64,000 bases of DNA from positions 1,084,001-1,148,000 of the forward strand of contig JAFFSR010000353.1 in assembly GCA_017163975.1 (NCBI GenBank), in the 5' to 3' direction. Shown here in pieces: positions 10,871-21,817 of the stretch. Source of the stretch: Anastatus disparis (lineage: Eukaryota; Arthropoda; Insecta; Hymenoptera; Eupelmidae). A model generated the notes under the pieces. It had not been told where the DNA came from. It ran no database searches and saw only the letters and a program-made list of their open reading frames with translations. The number at the start of each line of letters is the position of its first letter. Within the stretch, counting starts at the first letter, position 1. A program made the translations under genes and the position numbers.

Positions 10871-11183
10871 TGTGGGATTGCCGGTCTGAATTGACCGGGA
10901 TTTATGGGTATCCACACTCCACCATTTAGCGTGTTCGAGGATGAGGATACAAAAGGTATCTACCTGAATGAGAACAACGAAAGATTATTAGTAAAGATGT
11001 TTTATTTTATCGCCGAACTCTCGGCTCTTGTGTGTATAGCAAGCTTCAAGCATGACACACTACTGACTGGCGGCTTGGCCGCCTTCCTTGCTTGCTCTTA
11101 CAGGTCTCTCTTTCTCTCTCTCTCTCTCTCTCTCCTGACTGCACTTGCGCGTTAACGCTTACATATGTAGCCTGCCTACAACA
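10871..11183 (-). mobile_element. 5' LTR of gypsy element 1
   Basis: 313 bp running TGTGGGATTGCC ... CTGCCTACAACA on the plus strand (TG...CA on the minus strand), adjacent to the primer site. It contains a (TC)n run at 11,105-11,135. No partner LTR is recognisable, so the boundaries rest on the TG/CA ends and primer site. Confidence 0.5.
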
Positions 11184-11570
11184 AAACTTAGAAAAACGCC
11201 ACCTAGTGACTTTAAGTCAGACCAACATAATCGATCATCAATAGCGATTTTAAATAGGGTCGAAATAAAGTATTATAAATACTCCTCATAAGACATTTTT
11301 ATTGTAACAAAAATAAAAAGTTCATTATTGGAAAATGCGTAGCTTTCAATATGAAAAAATATACAAAAAAATGTGTACAAATCACGTGAAAAAATACATG
11401 AAAAAACCCGAAAATTATACATGTAAAAAACACGTGTAAAAATACGTGTCTTTTAAATGTGTTATTTACAAGTACAAAAAACACGTGTTTTTTTCAATAG
11501 GCAACAATTTTTCACAAAATTTTACGTCAACAAAAATATGTGAAAAAATACGTGATAAAAACACATGGAA
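11184..11570. repeat. CACGTG-rich repeat, left part
   Basis: A-rich sequence with recurrent CACGTG, ACATG and TACGTG words spaced by A runs, for example AAAAAACACGTGTAAAAA. It resumes at 16,069-16,172 on the other side of the 4.5 kb TIR element, so it is the target of that insertion. Confidence 0.6.
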
Positions 11571-12874
11571 TAGTCCAGTCATTGAAGCATTTCAGCTGGA
11601 AATTTTGTCGGTTAGGATGGATTAACATGAAAATTTGTCAGTAGGTAAAGAATAGTCTAAAAAACAAAAGTTATATAATGCCGATGTGCGCTTTTGCCCA
11701 GGGGGCGGGAGCCGCCCCTTCTCGGGGGCGGTGAGAAAAAAAATCATATAATTCGATGTAAAAATCAATTTAAAGCAAAAAGTTTTTAATGAGTTTTTTT
11801 GTTAAATGAATACTTTTCGAGCTATAGGTGATTGAAACCATAGATTTTTAGTGTAAAAAAGCATGTTTTCTGACGGTTTTTCATGAAATAACTTGAAAAG
11901 TTTTAATTTTATCAAAAAACTTATAAGAAACAAAAATAAAGCTTGTAAAAAAACAAAACGATTACATTTTTAATCATTATTTTATATACAATACATAAGG
12001 AATTATAAATTATTGAATATTAATACTGTTACGCTTGAAACTTTAAGAGCAATATTCAACGTTAAATAACAGAAAAATGGCATACTTTTTGAGAAAAATG
12101 TATATAATATTTTTTGAAGGTATTAAGATTATCTTTTAAATCAATTTTCTTTTAAGTCAATAATATAAAAATTAAAGGAGTTACAAGGAAAATAAAATTA
12201 TTTTATATAGTTTGACAATAAAATTTCAATATTAAAACCACTGTCATCAAGACAAGTTTTGAAATATAAAGAAATCCTTTTGGGGTTTATCTTATTTAGG
12301 TACCAACTATGTGTTCTAGAAGTTTCAGCAATTTAGGATGCTTATTTTTTAAAAAAATCAAGTTTATATAAAAAAAAATTTTTTTATTTTTCAAAAATTC
12401 ATCCTTTTTTTAAAATATCTCAATAATTAACAGATTTACGTAAAAAGTACTGAAGTTAAAAAATATAGCTTTTTTTCATGAATATTTTTCTTTTTTTTTT
12501 ATTTTTGTCCGATAAAAATCAACTGAGATATCAGTGTTAGAATTCCGTAATCAGAGCCAAGTACCACCTATTTTTGGCCCTTCAAACTAAAAAATCTCAA
12601 AAAATAAAACTTTTTGAAAATTGATATTTACATGACTTAAAGATAATACAATTACCTACAAAATCCATTTTGGAACAATTAAAAAGCTTAAAAATTAGCG
12701 GAGTTATCATAAAAAAACCAATTGTACTTTTTCGGTAAAATTTTCGGAACGCATAAATTCGTTTATTTTCGAGTATTTTAGATACGTACATATAAATATT
12801 TTACAGTTTCTTTGAGTCTGTTCGGTATGTAGCTTCTATTCTTTTCAGTTCCTATATGTATATTTTGTAAGTGG

Positions 12875-12940
<66 letters not shown>
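12875..12940. repeat. (AC)n(AT)n microsatellite
   Basis: Ten or so AC dinucleotides passing into a long AT run that abuts the nested element at 12,941. Confidence 0.95.
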
Positions 12941-12942
<2 letters not shown>

Positions 12943-14619
12943 GTAATTCTTTCATACTTTTAAAAATCATGTTACTGCGTCATTTCTCCTAAATATGAGA
13001 TAGCACATCTTGTTAGCAAATGTTCACTGATTTATTGAGTTATTAGAAACTAATTTTGTTATATTTTTAATGATAATTAGACGTGTCATTTTATGGCGGA
13101 TGGGGAAAAGAGGTTTTTTTTTTTGAAATTTAAATGTTACCAGGCCATGTAAAATGATAAATTACCGCTATAAAAAAAATGACTACTGCTTTTTTTATTT
13201 GAAATTCACACCAAAGCTTTATCTATACACATACTTTTGGAAAATCAAGAGCATGGGTGTGTGCCTGTTAACAAAAGTACTTTCTGAAAGGTTATTAAAA
13301 TGTTACCAAAAATTTATATATTTTACTTTTTTCTGGAAAATACGATGCTGTAAAAAAGACTATTCAGCGGTGACATTTTAAACTACATCAAAAGGTAATA
13401 TTTAGAATCACAAAGAGAAATTTTTTTATTAGGAACGTGTGCCTAGTGTAGATAAAGTTCTTTGTTCGTTTGAAATTATACTTAAAAAACGTGACTCACT
13501 TTTGAAAATAGGTTTTTATCCACTAATATGAAAACCTAAGCTTTGATTCATCTTTTCTCCGTTGTGAACTTTGTAATTTACTATTTTATAATACTCAATG
13601 TAATCTTTAAGTTGCTTTTGAAGTATTATTTCGAGTATTCTGGAAATCATTGAATTTTTCCCGGCTATTAAATTTTCCAAATTTACATCGATTACCTAGT
13701 TTCTATCAATGTTTTAATTCTAAAGAGTTTAAACTTTAAAAAGCTCAGTTTTAGTATGTATTTAATAGCTTACACCTAGAACGTTGAGTTGAAACATCAC
13801 TGAAATTTCTAGATTTTAAATTTAAAATTTTTAGATTTAATGTTTATTAAATAAACTAAAATATTTGGTTAAAAGGAATATAAGTATTTTTATTCGAAAA
13901 CATAAACTACACAAATCTATGTCAAATTTCATACCCTAAGATTGACAATTTTAGCAAAAATAAATTGAAATTCCACTCACTTATGATTTGTAATCAGGAA
14001 TCCCAAAAGCCATTGGGTAACTAATATCACTCAATTTTAATACCCGAATCGCCAAAAATGAATTTTCCAAAAAAATTGCCATTTCTGGCATATTTTATTT
14101 ATTACAAAAAATTTTGTAATTATTAATGTAATTTGCGTATTTAAATATTTTCTGTAACATATTAAACATGTAAAAATGAAAAAGCTCAATGGAAAATGAT
14201 CTATTATAGCCCAAAATACTTAAAAAACTGATCTGAGATAGGTAAAATATTATACCTGGGTGTGATAATAATGAATATATTTAAATGTCTTATATTAAAA
14301 AAAGCTATCTTCAAAAGTGAGTAATGCGATTTTTTCTTTTATTATCATTTTAATATATCAACATTTAAAAAAATAAATTTGATACATGTGTCTTCAATTT
14401 TTTTTAATTTATTGAAAGTAAATTTTAACACTATGAAAAATTTACTCGAAAATCTGTCTTTTGATGTTTGTTAAAAAGACTACCCTTAAAAGTGAGTAAC
14501 ACGATTTTTTTCTTTCATTATAATACGTCAACATTCAGAGAAAATTAGTTTTACACGTGTGCCTGTATTTTTTTTTTTAATTTGTTGCAGGTGAAATTTT
14601 AACATTATGAAAGATTTAC

Positions 14620-14621
<2 letters not shown>
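12941..14621. mobile_element. Nested element inserted in an AT microsatellite
   Basis: Begins GGGTAATTCTTTCATACTTT and ends AACATTATGAAAGATTTACCC, imperfect inverted ends. (AT)n lies on both sides (12,894-12,940 and 14,622-14,692), so the insertion split a microsatellite. Inside are two ~180-bp direct repeats around AAAAGTGAGTAA (14,303 and 14,484). There is no convincing ORF. Confidence 0.5.

Positions 14622-14692
<71 letters not shown>
14622..14692. repeat. (AT)n microsatellite
   Basis: About 70 bp of pure TA repeats, the right half of the microsatellite split by the nested element. Confidence 0.95.
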
Positions 14693-14695
<3 letters not shown>

Positions 14696-14822
14696 TATAA
14701 GTATAAACTCAGGTAGAAGAAAAGAAATGAGACTATGTAGCTTACCGATTTGATATGGGACTGCGAAAGATATACAAATTAATAAATTAGAGAAAGTTAA
14801 TTTATCTACGTATTTAGAAAAT

Positions 14823-15215
14823 ATGCGTTACCAGACCTTTATTAAGGCTACAACTAAAAATAGCGCTGTAAAATTGTCATCATTAGTTCCAACAGTTGAT
14901 GCTTTATGCGAACATTTTAAAAGAGTATATTTGCAAACGCAAATATGGTTAGGAAATAAAAATATTCTTCCGACAAATTGGGGATGGATCCATAAAGATG
15001 GTTTTTTACAGCCTACAAGAATGCTAAACCATCCTGCATCAGAACAGCTTCTGATTTTTTGCAACTGTAAGACTACTTGCGGTGCTAATTGCAGTTGCAG
15101 AAAATTAGGATTATTTTGTAATTCGACATGTGGAACATGCTCCGGTGACAATTGTTTAAACTGCCCTCCGATTACAGATCCAGGAGAAGAAGAAGTCGAA
15201 ATTGATAATGAATAG
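14823..15215 (+). pseudogene. C-terminal fragment of a repetitive CXC-type cysteine-rich protein
   Basis: Open frame of 130 codons, extendable upstream in frame by about 15 residues. It contains LVPTVDALCEHFKRVYLQ, IWLGNKN, NWGWIHKDGFLQP and then a cysteine cluster CNCKTTCGANCSCRKLGLFC followed by CGTC. This combination is known to me from the C-terminus of a large repetitive family of uncharacterised arthropod and cnidarian proteins, whose upstream part has a nuclease-like region with a TGCDTTS motif; that part is not seen here. The cysteine pattern resembles tesmin/TSO1 CXC zinc-binding motifs. Function unknown; probably DNA binding by a mobile-element protein. Truncated at the N-terminus by the nested element and microsatellite. 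Confidence 0.6.
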
Positions 15216-15274
15216 AATTTAAAAAAATTTGTTTAAAATTTAAGTGAAATATTTGTACTTTTTTATTTTGTTCT

Positions 15275-15276
<2 letters not shown>

Positions 15277-15313
<37 letters not shown>
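15277..15313. repeat. (TAA)n microsatellite
   Basis: Twelve or so TAA units after the cysteine-rich ORF. Confidence 0.95.
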
Positions 15314-15479
15314 TTTTAAGTTATGATAGTCTTATAATTTTAACCATAAATAGTCATTTTTAAATGTAAAATACTTGAATATATTCTAAATTCTATAATA
15401 AGACATAAAAATATATTATTAATAGAATAAAAGTTATTAAATTATTAAAAGTACTAAAGACTCGTTTTTTTGGCATTTT

Positions 15480-15930
15480 ATCATCAAGGGTTGTTTTTAA
15501 GGGTTGAAATGTTACAATAAAATAAAAATCATTATAAACTGTGAAAAAATGTCTAATTTAATATAAATATGTCATTACAAAATAATTTACATGTTCAAAA
15601 TTATTTTTTTCTATTTTTCATCGTAAGGGGTAGTTTTTAAGGGTTGAAATAATGTAATAAATTAAAAATTATATCATAAACTTTAAACGTTAATATTTTT
15701 CCATAATTGTATCATAAAAATATTTATTAATATTAAAAACTATATATGCTCTTTTTATTAAGTCAAAGGGGTGGTTTTTAAGGGTTGTAAAAATGCTTAA
15801 TATCATTAATTATGTTCCACAATATTAAACAATACTTATTTTAGACACTCCAAGATTATTTGAATTATTTATAAGCGTAAATCGGCATTTTTACTATTTT
15901 TCAACTTTAAGGGTAGTTTTTACCCCTTTA
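15480..15930. repeat. Subterminal ~139 bp tandem repeats of the TIR element
   Basis: GTTTTTAAGGGTTG-type cores recur near 15,489, 15,626, 15,766 and 15,906 with AT-rich spacers, about 139 bp apart. Subterminal repeats often bind transposase; that role is inferred only. Confidence 0.65.
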
Positions 15931-16172
15931 AAGCAAAAAGCGCACCTCGCCGATATATAACTTTTGATCCGTAGGGTAATAAGCTTAATCCTAAAGTTTT
16001 ATGAAAATCGGTGCTAACCGAAAGAATTTCCAGGTTATACCCTATTTTTGCCTCGAATGACTGGACTAAAAAAAAACACGTGAAAAATTACTTGAAAAAA
16101 CATGCAAAAACATGTTTGAAACAAGTGTCTTTTTCATGTGCTTTTTTTATGTGTTTTCTAACACGTGTAAAT

Positions 16173-16530
16173 CCCTGTTAAAAAAAATCAGGTGATAAAT
16201 CACCTGAGTTATCAGTTGATTTATCATGCCAAAACATCATGTAACGATTTTTTTGGAAAAATTTTCAAAACAGTTTTTGAAAATTTTTGAAAATTTCGAA
16301 CTTAGAAAATTTTTTAGATAATTTGGTCTTAGAAAAAATTTTGACTAATTTTATAAAAAAATTTCCAAGTTCAAAAATTTCAAAAATTTCAAAAATTTTC
16401 AAAAATCGTTTTAAATTGACTAAGCATTGTTTGGAACGTGTAAAAACCAAAAATATCGTCACATGATGTTTTGGCATGATAAATCACCTGAGAAATCAGG
16501 TGATTTGTCACCTGATTTTTTTCACCAGGG
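16173..16530. mobile_element. CCCTG...CAGGG foldback element, copy 2
   Basis: Same family as 1,299-1,671: starts CCCTGTTAAAAAAAATCAGG, ends TTTTTTTCACCAGGG, with ATGCCAAAACATCATG arms. It is inserted at the broken end of a Polinton coiled-coil gene. Confidence 0.85.
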
Positions 16531-16531
16531 A

Positions 16532-16725
16532 TTAGAACGTGACACACTTTCAGTTGTCGAATCGACAAGCTTTTCAAGTGGTGTAATAACTGGTTTTAAA
16601 GTATCACCAATAACCTTTTCAAAATCATCTCTCTCCTATTTTAACAAAGAGTATTTTTTTTTAATAGCCTCGCGTGCTCGTAAGAGCTCGCTAAGAACAT
16701 TTTTCTCTTTCTCAAAGTCAGGCAT
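16532..16725 (-). pseudogene. Polinton fragment A: coiled-coil protein N-terminus
   Basis: ATG at 16,725-16,723 followed by MPDFEKEKNVLSELLRAREA, KKKYSLLK, a TAG, then RDDFEKVIGDTLKPVITP. The charged heptad-like N-terminus with a KPxxxPLxKL segment resembles a coiled-coil protein that occurs next to capsid genes in Polintons. The foldback element at 16,530 cuts it off. Function unknown; dead because of the stop and truncation. Confidence 0.5.
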
Positions 16726-16768
16726 GCTGACAAGATGCTGTCTACAATCAAACTGCAAAGATTAAGAT

Positions 16769-16984
16769 TTATACTTCCTTTTTAATGGCAAAACAGTCAA
16801 ATCCTTTTCTATATCTACCATCATTCATTGCTCTATCTTTGTCAATAACAACAAATCCATACTTGTCATTCTTCCAGCATTCTGTACAAAGATTTCGAAA
16901 TTCATTTAAAGTTAAGTCAGTATTCACATGGTCTTCATAGATATGTTTAAGATTAACATCATCTTGACGATAAATTACCATCAA
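16769..16984 (-). pseudogene. Polinton fragment A: C-terminal fragment of a packaging-ATPase-like protein
   Basis: 71 codons: YRQDDVNLKHIYEDHVNTDL, FRNLCTECWKNDKYGFVVID and GRYRKGFDCF. These match, from memory of the family, the C-terminal end of FtsK/HerA-type genome-packaging ATPases of Polintons. The Walker A and B motifs would lie upstream and are not present. The sequence is unlike the ATPase at 62,725-63,369, so it represents a different ATPase lineage or a different Polinton. It is transcribed divergently from the capsid fragment at 17,008. Confidence 0.55.
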
Positions 16985-17007
16985 ATTAATACTGTAATAT
17001 TAGTAAT

Positions 17008-17358
17008 GTGAGACTTTTCTTGAATTCGCAATATTATCCGTACAGCAATCTCAATCTTGACATATCTAAGAATCAATTTGCTATTCTCTATGATATGTAT
17101 GCTAATTTTCAGAAAAGCTATTACGGAAGAGATTCACAGCCATTGTTGACAAAGTCTCAGTTTATCAACTTTGAACCACTCATAGTTATTGACTGTTCAC
17201 GACAAAACGAAACTCTAAAGAGCGCTCCTGTCGATGTACGTCTAGAATTTGAGTCTCAAACTGACTTTCCAGCTAATACTTCAGCTTATTGCATGATCTT
17301 ACACGATCGCATCATTCAGTACAATCCTATTAGTGGAGATGTTCGGAAGCTTGTCTAA
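17008..17358 (+). pseudogene. Polinton fragment A: major capsid protein C-terminal part
   Basis: 116 codons containing FEPLIVIDCSRQNETLKSAP and ANTSAYCMILHDRIIQYNP, ending GDVRKLV. The pattern (F/VDCSRQ...LK...D+..E......PA+T.AY..I.HDR...Y+P) is the C-terminal part of the double jelly-roll capsid proteins of Polintons (annotated in databases as F54H12.2-like). The N-terminal part is missing here, while the 58 kb Polinton retains only the N-terminal part. Short of a full capsid (~450 or more residues), so it is a fragment. Confidence 0.65.
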
Positions 17359-17397
17359 ATTATCTTCACTTTTACGTAAAAAAATTAATATTTCGAA

Positions 17398-17871
17398 ATG
17401 GAATATGCGGTAGACATGATTGGTTTTAAGCAAATGGGTGGTGAATATGTTCTAAAGGAAAAAGCAATCATTCCTCTCAACGACAGTGGTGATCCTATCG
17501 TTCATCTATTCAAAAAACCTTTTCCATGGAAAAGGCTCTCTGACGAATTACAAGAAGAAAACATTCGCCTCAAACATAATCACGGAATAGCTTGGAATAC
17601 TGATGGGCTTGACTACTCTCAAATTGCAAACTTACTTCGTGAATATTTACATGATGCTACTAAAATTATTGTTCTGAATGAATTCAAACGTAAATGGCTG
17701 TTACGATTCAAATTTCCTGCTTATAATATCAATCAATACGGCTATTCATCAAAACCATCTTTCAAGTGTGTTACCATATGCACAAACCATAATCCAATTT
17801 ATAAAACTGTCTGTGCACTACACAATGTCAAACTCATGAAATTATTCTATCTCTCACAAAATCATTTGTAA
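17398..17871 (+). CDS. Polinton-associated conserved protein of unknown function
   Basis: 157 codons, open from MEYAVDMIGFKQ to a stop at 17,871. Landmarks: VLKEKAIIPL, LFKKPFPWKRLSD, HGIAWNTDGLDYSQI, EFKRKWLLRF, and a C-terminal C-x-H...CALHNVKLMKLF block. Proteins with this layout are widespread beside Polinton capsid genes and as stand-alone repetitive genes in insects. The conserved D/H/C residues suggest an RNase H-like or exonuclease fold, but I cannot establish that. It starts 39 bp after the capsid fragment on the same strand. It appears intact, though the other genes of this Polinton are fragments. Confidence 0.55.
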   Translation: MEYAVDMIGFKQMGGEYVLKEKAIIPLNDSGDPIVHLFKKPFPWKRLSDELQEENIRLKHNHGIAWNTDGLDYSQIANLLREYLHDATKIIVLNEFKRKWLLRFKFPAYNINQYGYSSKPSFKCVTICTNHNPIYKTVCALHNVKLMKLFYLSQNHL

Positions 17872-17917
17872 GAAAAAAAGACAAAAAAAAAAAAGAAAAA
17901 AAAAATAGTAGAAAACG

Positions 17918-18052
17918 CTATAGGCGTTCTGGATCACTTTCGGATTCTAGATCACTGAGGTGATCTACAATGCGTACGTTCTGGATCACTTTGAGGAGAG
18001 AGGGGGTGATCCAGAATGAACCTGATCCAGTATGCCTATAGCTTATCTACTA
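17918..18052. repeat. Inverted repeat with TTCTGGATCAC motifs
   Basis: GCTATAGGCGTTCTGGATCA at the left is mirrored by TGATCCAGTATGCCTATAGC at the right. Extra copies of TTCTGGATCAC and GTGATCCAGAA lie inside. It could be a terminal or regulatory region of Polinton fragment A; function unknown. Confidence 0.55.
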
Positions 18053-18120
18053 TAATCACTTGCTACCGAAAAATATAGACAATTTTCTAAAAAACTAACT
18101 TTTGACACAGACTGTATAGC

Positions 18121-18398
18121 AAAATAAAAAATCATTTGGACTTGCTATTTTTTTATGAGCTTGGATTGGAAATTAGATATCAAACTCGACAAATCTAACC
18201 TTAAAATACGACACATTGAAAGTTTTTATTATAACTTTGTATGTATAATATTTTGGTGGATTTCTTGAGTTGTCCGCACTAGAGTTTAATCTTACAAATT
18301 TTTTCTTTGTAGCAAAAAACTCGATTAAATGCATCGTTTATTCATAAGTTAGGATCGGAAATATTATTAGAAGGCGGGCAGCTTCGTCATGCTCTTAA
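18121..18398 (+). repeat. Dispersed repeat R1, fullest copy
   Basis: About 278 bp ending GCTTCGTCATGCTCTTAA. Three copies in the window share orientation. No coding capacity and no evident inverted ends. Confidence 0.8.
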
Positions 18399-18404
18399 TG
18401 ACAT

Positions 18405-18730
18405 AATTAGCATGTTTCATTAAAAAATGTATTATATTCGTCAGGTAGATATACGAAAAAATAAAAGACCCGTATTTTTTCTTTTTTCATGAAAATGAAA
18501 ACTCGAATAGATAGAAGCAGTTAAATTAGTGTGATGTCACAATCACATATTTGGTTGTGACGTCACGTATCATGGCGCTATATCTATATATATATATAAA
18601 TTCTACTAATTTATACCGGCTATAACTTTTGCAATTTGTCATATTTTGAAAAGCAAAAAATAAAGGTCTTTTATTTTTTCGTAATTTACTTGACGAATAT
18701 AATACGTTTTTTCATGAAACATACTAATTG
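18405..18730. mobile_element. Foldback MITE with AATTAG ends
   Basis: Left end AATTAGCATGTTTCATTAAA, right end TTCATGAAACATACTAATT. Arms also share TATTATATTCGTCA and AAAAAATAAAAGAC with their complements. The loop contains a short AT microsatellite. Confidence 0.75.
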
Positions 18731-18807
18731 CAGTAAAAAAACAATATTACTTTCTTTTTTCATGATCTGAATTATAATTTTATGAAATAAAATTTTTATT
18801 TCTGAGT

Positions 18808-19222
18808 TTAAGGGGAATCCTCATACCGACATAGAGTTCTATATTATCTACATCTCAATTATGCACTTTATCATAATTTAATAAAAATTCAACTATTTAT
18901 GACTAACACTCGTAGCAGAAGCACATTTTTAACACCCCAAAGATTTCACTGCAATGTTGAAAGTTAATGTAAGATTAAAAATAAAAATGAAAAGTGCTTA
19001 ATACGATTAGCTATCCAATGTAGTCATAGATAATCATATTATGCAGTTATTGTCTTTATTTTTATCCTTATACTGTCTTTTAGCATTGTAATAAATTCTT
19101 TAGAATGTTAAGAATGTGCCTCTATAATGAATTTTAACCATAAATAGTTAAATTTTTATGAAAATGCATAATTCAAATGTAGATAAGTTAGAATTCTATG
19201 TCGGTATGAGGATACCCCTTAA
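18808..19222. mobile_element. TTAA-flanked MITE, second family
   Basis: TTAAGGGGAATCCTCATACC at the left mirrors GGTATGAGGATACCCCTTAA at the right. Inverted ends continue through CGACATAGAGTTCTA. piggyBac-like by target site; non-coding. Confidence 0.8.
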
Positions 19223-20062
19223 TAATAATATAGAATCTAATATTGTTAATTTAAATTATCTTTGTAATAAAATTGTAGTTGTTATCATTTGAATTTCGCA
19301 TAAATAACCTATATGAAAAAACAAAATAATCATGATGCGAAACTCAATGCATGATTCGAAGTTCTCTCACGTCTGTGGTAAAATATACAGCGCTGCCATT
19401 TGTGGTACACATTTGGAAAAATATCCTTTCCGCCAAGTGTACATCATGTTTAACTTTCTATACATAAAATAAAATTAAAAAATGTAGATAGGACGTTCTT
19501 TCTTAGGAGGGCAGTATACTAATATGTATTTGTTTATAAATATAACGAGATGTAATACAATACAGTATCATATAAATAAAAATATGTTTATTAGAATGTA
19601 TGCGAATGCGATTTTAATAGTAGAGATTATAAAAGTTTCAGATATATTTCATAAAATATTTATGAAATGTTCCTAGGTAAAAAATCCATTAAATATTTTA
19701 GGAAGATTTTTTGTCCCGGACATAGCAATATTTCATAAATGTCACATGAAATATTTTACAAATATTTCATGCTATGTGGAACTCCAGGTCAGATTTTTTT
19801 CAAACGTAATTTATTTAATAAAATTAAATTTGAAAAAATTGAATAAAAAGTTTCAGGTTAAAAAAAAATTAATAAATGTTCTCACAAATTTTACTATGCG
19901 ACATAGTAATTTTTCTTATGACGCAGAAATGTTCCACTCTTTCTATGAAATATAGTTATCTATAATGATATTTACTATAGAATCTCTCTCCGTGTATATT
20001 AAATAAATTTCAGCAATATTTCTTGAAATTTCTTGATGTATTTGTAAAATATTCTTAATATG
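19223..20062. other. AT-rich non-coding stretch
   Basis: Contains a fragment (AAAAATATCCTTTCCGCCAAG near 19,415) shared with 47,040 in the palindrome centre. Many GAAATATTTCATG-type words form a degenerate repeat from about 19,650. No credible ORF. Confidence 0.5.
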
Positions 20063-20299
20063 TACACTGTTAAAAATAATATTAAATTTAATGTAAAATA
20101 TTAAATTAGCTTCCAAACATTTCATTTAAATTAATAATTTCATTGTAATTTTAATATAAAATTAATAATTTTATCCTAACTTTAATGTAAAATTAATAAT
20201 TCTATCTTAATTTTAATATAAAATTGTATAAAATTTAAAGTGAAAATTGAAATTTCAATAATAATATCGGAAGCAAATTTCATAATTTTTAACAGTGTA
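20063..20299. mobile_element. TA-flanked mariner-like MITE, copy 1
   Basis: TA|CACTGTTAAAAATAATATT at the left and AATTTTTAACAGTG|TA at the right. A related copy is at 47,743-47,955. TA duplication and CACTG ends are typical of Tc1/mariner-derived MITEs. Confidence 0.75.
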
Positions 20300-21286
20300 A
20301 TGTTGATTTATTCGAACCATCATAAAAACATTAAAAAAATATTTCAAAAACATTTCATGAAATATTTTTCATGGAAAGATTATTGAAATATTTTAGAAAT
20401 GTTCTGAGCAATCTTCTATGTAAATAAAATAAATCATGAAATGTTATTGAAATATTTGTGGAATAATTCAGAAAACATTTTTTTGAAATATTATTGTGAA
20501 ATGATTCTGCAATATTACAAAAACGTTTCTTGAAATATTTCATGGAAAGATTTTTGAAATATTTCAGAAATATTTTAAGCGTTCTTTTCTGTTAACAAAA
20601 CCCTTGTAGAAAATTATTCTGTCTTGTGGCCAGAACATCGTTGAATTTCTGTTCAGTGGCCAGATTCTACCATATGTTCTGTCCAACAACCTCATGTACT
20701 GACGACACTTCGTGGGTAGTACATGAGATTCTGGTGAACCATGCTATATCGAAAAAAATTAGGTTATTTATTTAACGCTTATTTGACACACTTCCCAGTT
20801 TGATATACTAGGGTTGTTTGTATGTTATGAAAATTCTTTAATTGATGATAAAAAGGTGTGGGATTGTATGTATCCCAGTGTATCAAATAAGGGTTAATAA
20901 TATAAAAAAAAAATTACAGTTGGATAGAAAAAAATGAAGTTTAGAAAGCATACCCAAAATATAAATTACAAAATTCATTAATAAAAATCGAATAATAATA
21001 ATAAAGGTTTATCAAAAAAGATTATTTTATTTTCATTTACAAAAATACGAATATTTATTAAAATACATTTGTGAGATCAAATATTGTAACACTTATCAAA
21101 AAATTAAACAAATTAATGAGTTTATATACACGGATAGAATAAATTTTGGTATACTGTATGGGAAAGGAGGGACAAACTGGCAGTATCGTAAAAATTACTA
21201 TTCTAAATAGCAAATTTCCAATTTAGTAGAGTCTTGAGTAATATTTTCTAATTCACTACACTCTTGAATTCTTTAATTGAATTGTA
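20300..21286. other. AT-rich stretch with degenerate GAAATATTT repeats
   Basis: The GAAATATTTCATG-type repeats continue to about 20,580. Beyond is ordinary AT-rich sequence with one partial MITE end (ACACGGATAGAATAAATTTT at 21,126). No gene seen. Confidence 0.5.
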
Positions 21287-21412
21287 CACACGGAGAGAAA
21301 TGTATGATTAAATATTAGCACAAACTTAATGAAAAAATTACTATACTGTATACTAACGGAGAGACAAACTCGATATGTGTTAAATTTTAGTATATGTATA
21401 TAGTAATATTTC

Positions 21413-21753
21413 TGTTGGGAATAGAGGTTTTGTGCTCCGGGATCGGAAAGAAAAACACTTTTCTTTAATAATATTAAACTGGTTGATATATATTCTAATT
21501 ATCTTTAAGTACAGTAATTATTAATCTAATACGTTACAAATGGCTGAGCTTTACTTTACATGTGCTATTGTAAAGAGCTTGTCTTTATCGCTACATGGCG
21601 CTCGCTAGACTCTGTTCAACAGACTGCTTGAGCTCGACTAGAGCCTCTCTTTCTCAGCTGATTTGCTGATTCATATGTATGGTCGAGTACGCATTTACCG
21701 ACAGAAGGTGATACGCTTACAGATATAAGACGCAACATTTACATATTACAACA
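21413..21753 (-). mobile_element. Copia 3' LTR
   Basis: TGTTGGGAATAGAGG ... ATATTACAACA. The polypurine tract AATTTAAGGAGGCG abuts it on the internal side (minus strand, 21,754-21,767). Confidence 0.95.
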
Positions 21754-21817
21754 CGCCTCCTTAAATTTGCGGCTTTTATTTCTTTTATTTTATATTCAAT
21801 TTCGCTTTTACATGTTT

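Larger units (their letters stand above)
4746..11183 (-). mobile_element. Kabuki/CsRn1-like gypsy element 1 (decayed, kinase-bearing)
   Basis: Minus-strand retroelement with LTR at 10,871-11,183, tRNA-Trp-like primer site, ~2.1 kb leader, gag N-terminus, integrase, VRK-like kinase and an extra ORF homologous to one in gypsy element 2 (27,255-36,634). Gag C-terminus, protease, RT and RNase H are missing: gag and integrase meet near 8,293. The 3' LTR is not recognisable; a copia LTR and repeat R1 occupy the region below 4,577. Membership of the CsRn1/Kabuki clade is inferred from the primer site and from integrase similarity to element 2. Confidence 0.7.
11571..16068. mobile_element. 4.5 kb TIR element encoding a CXC-type protein fragment
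   Basis: Starts TAGTCCAGTCATTGAAGC and ends GCCTCGAATGACTGGACTA: a 13-bp perfect terminal inverted repeat that extends with mismatches to ~130 bp (shared internal words TCGGTTAG, AAAAGTTATATA and GTGCGCTTTT). It contains a cysteine-rich coding fragment near the right end, subterminal tandem repeats and a nested element. Superfamily unknown: no DDE transposase domain is legible. Confidence 0.6.
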
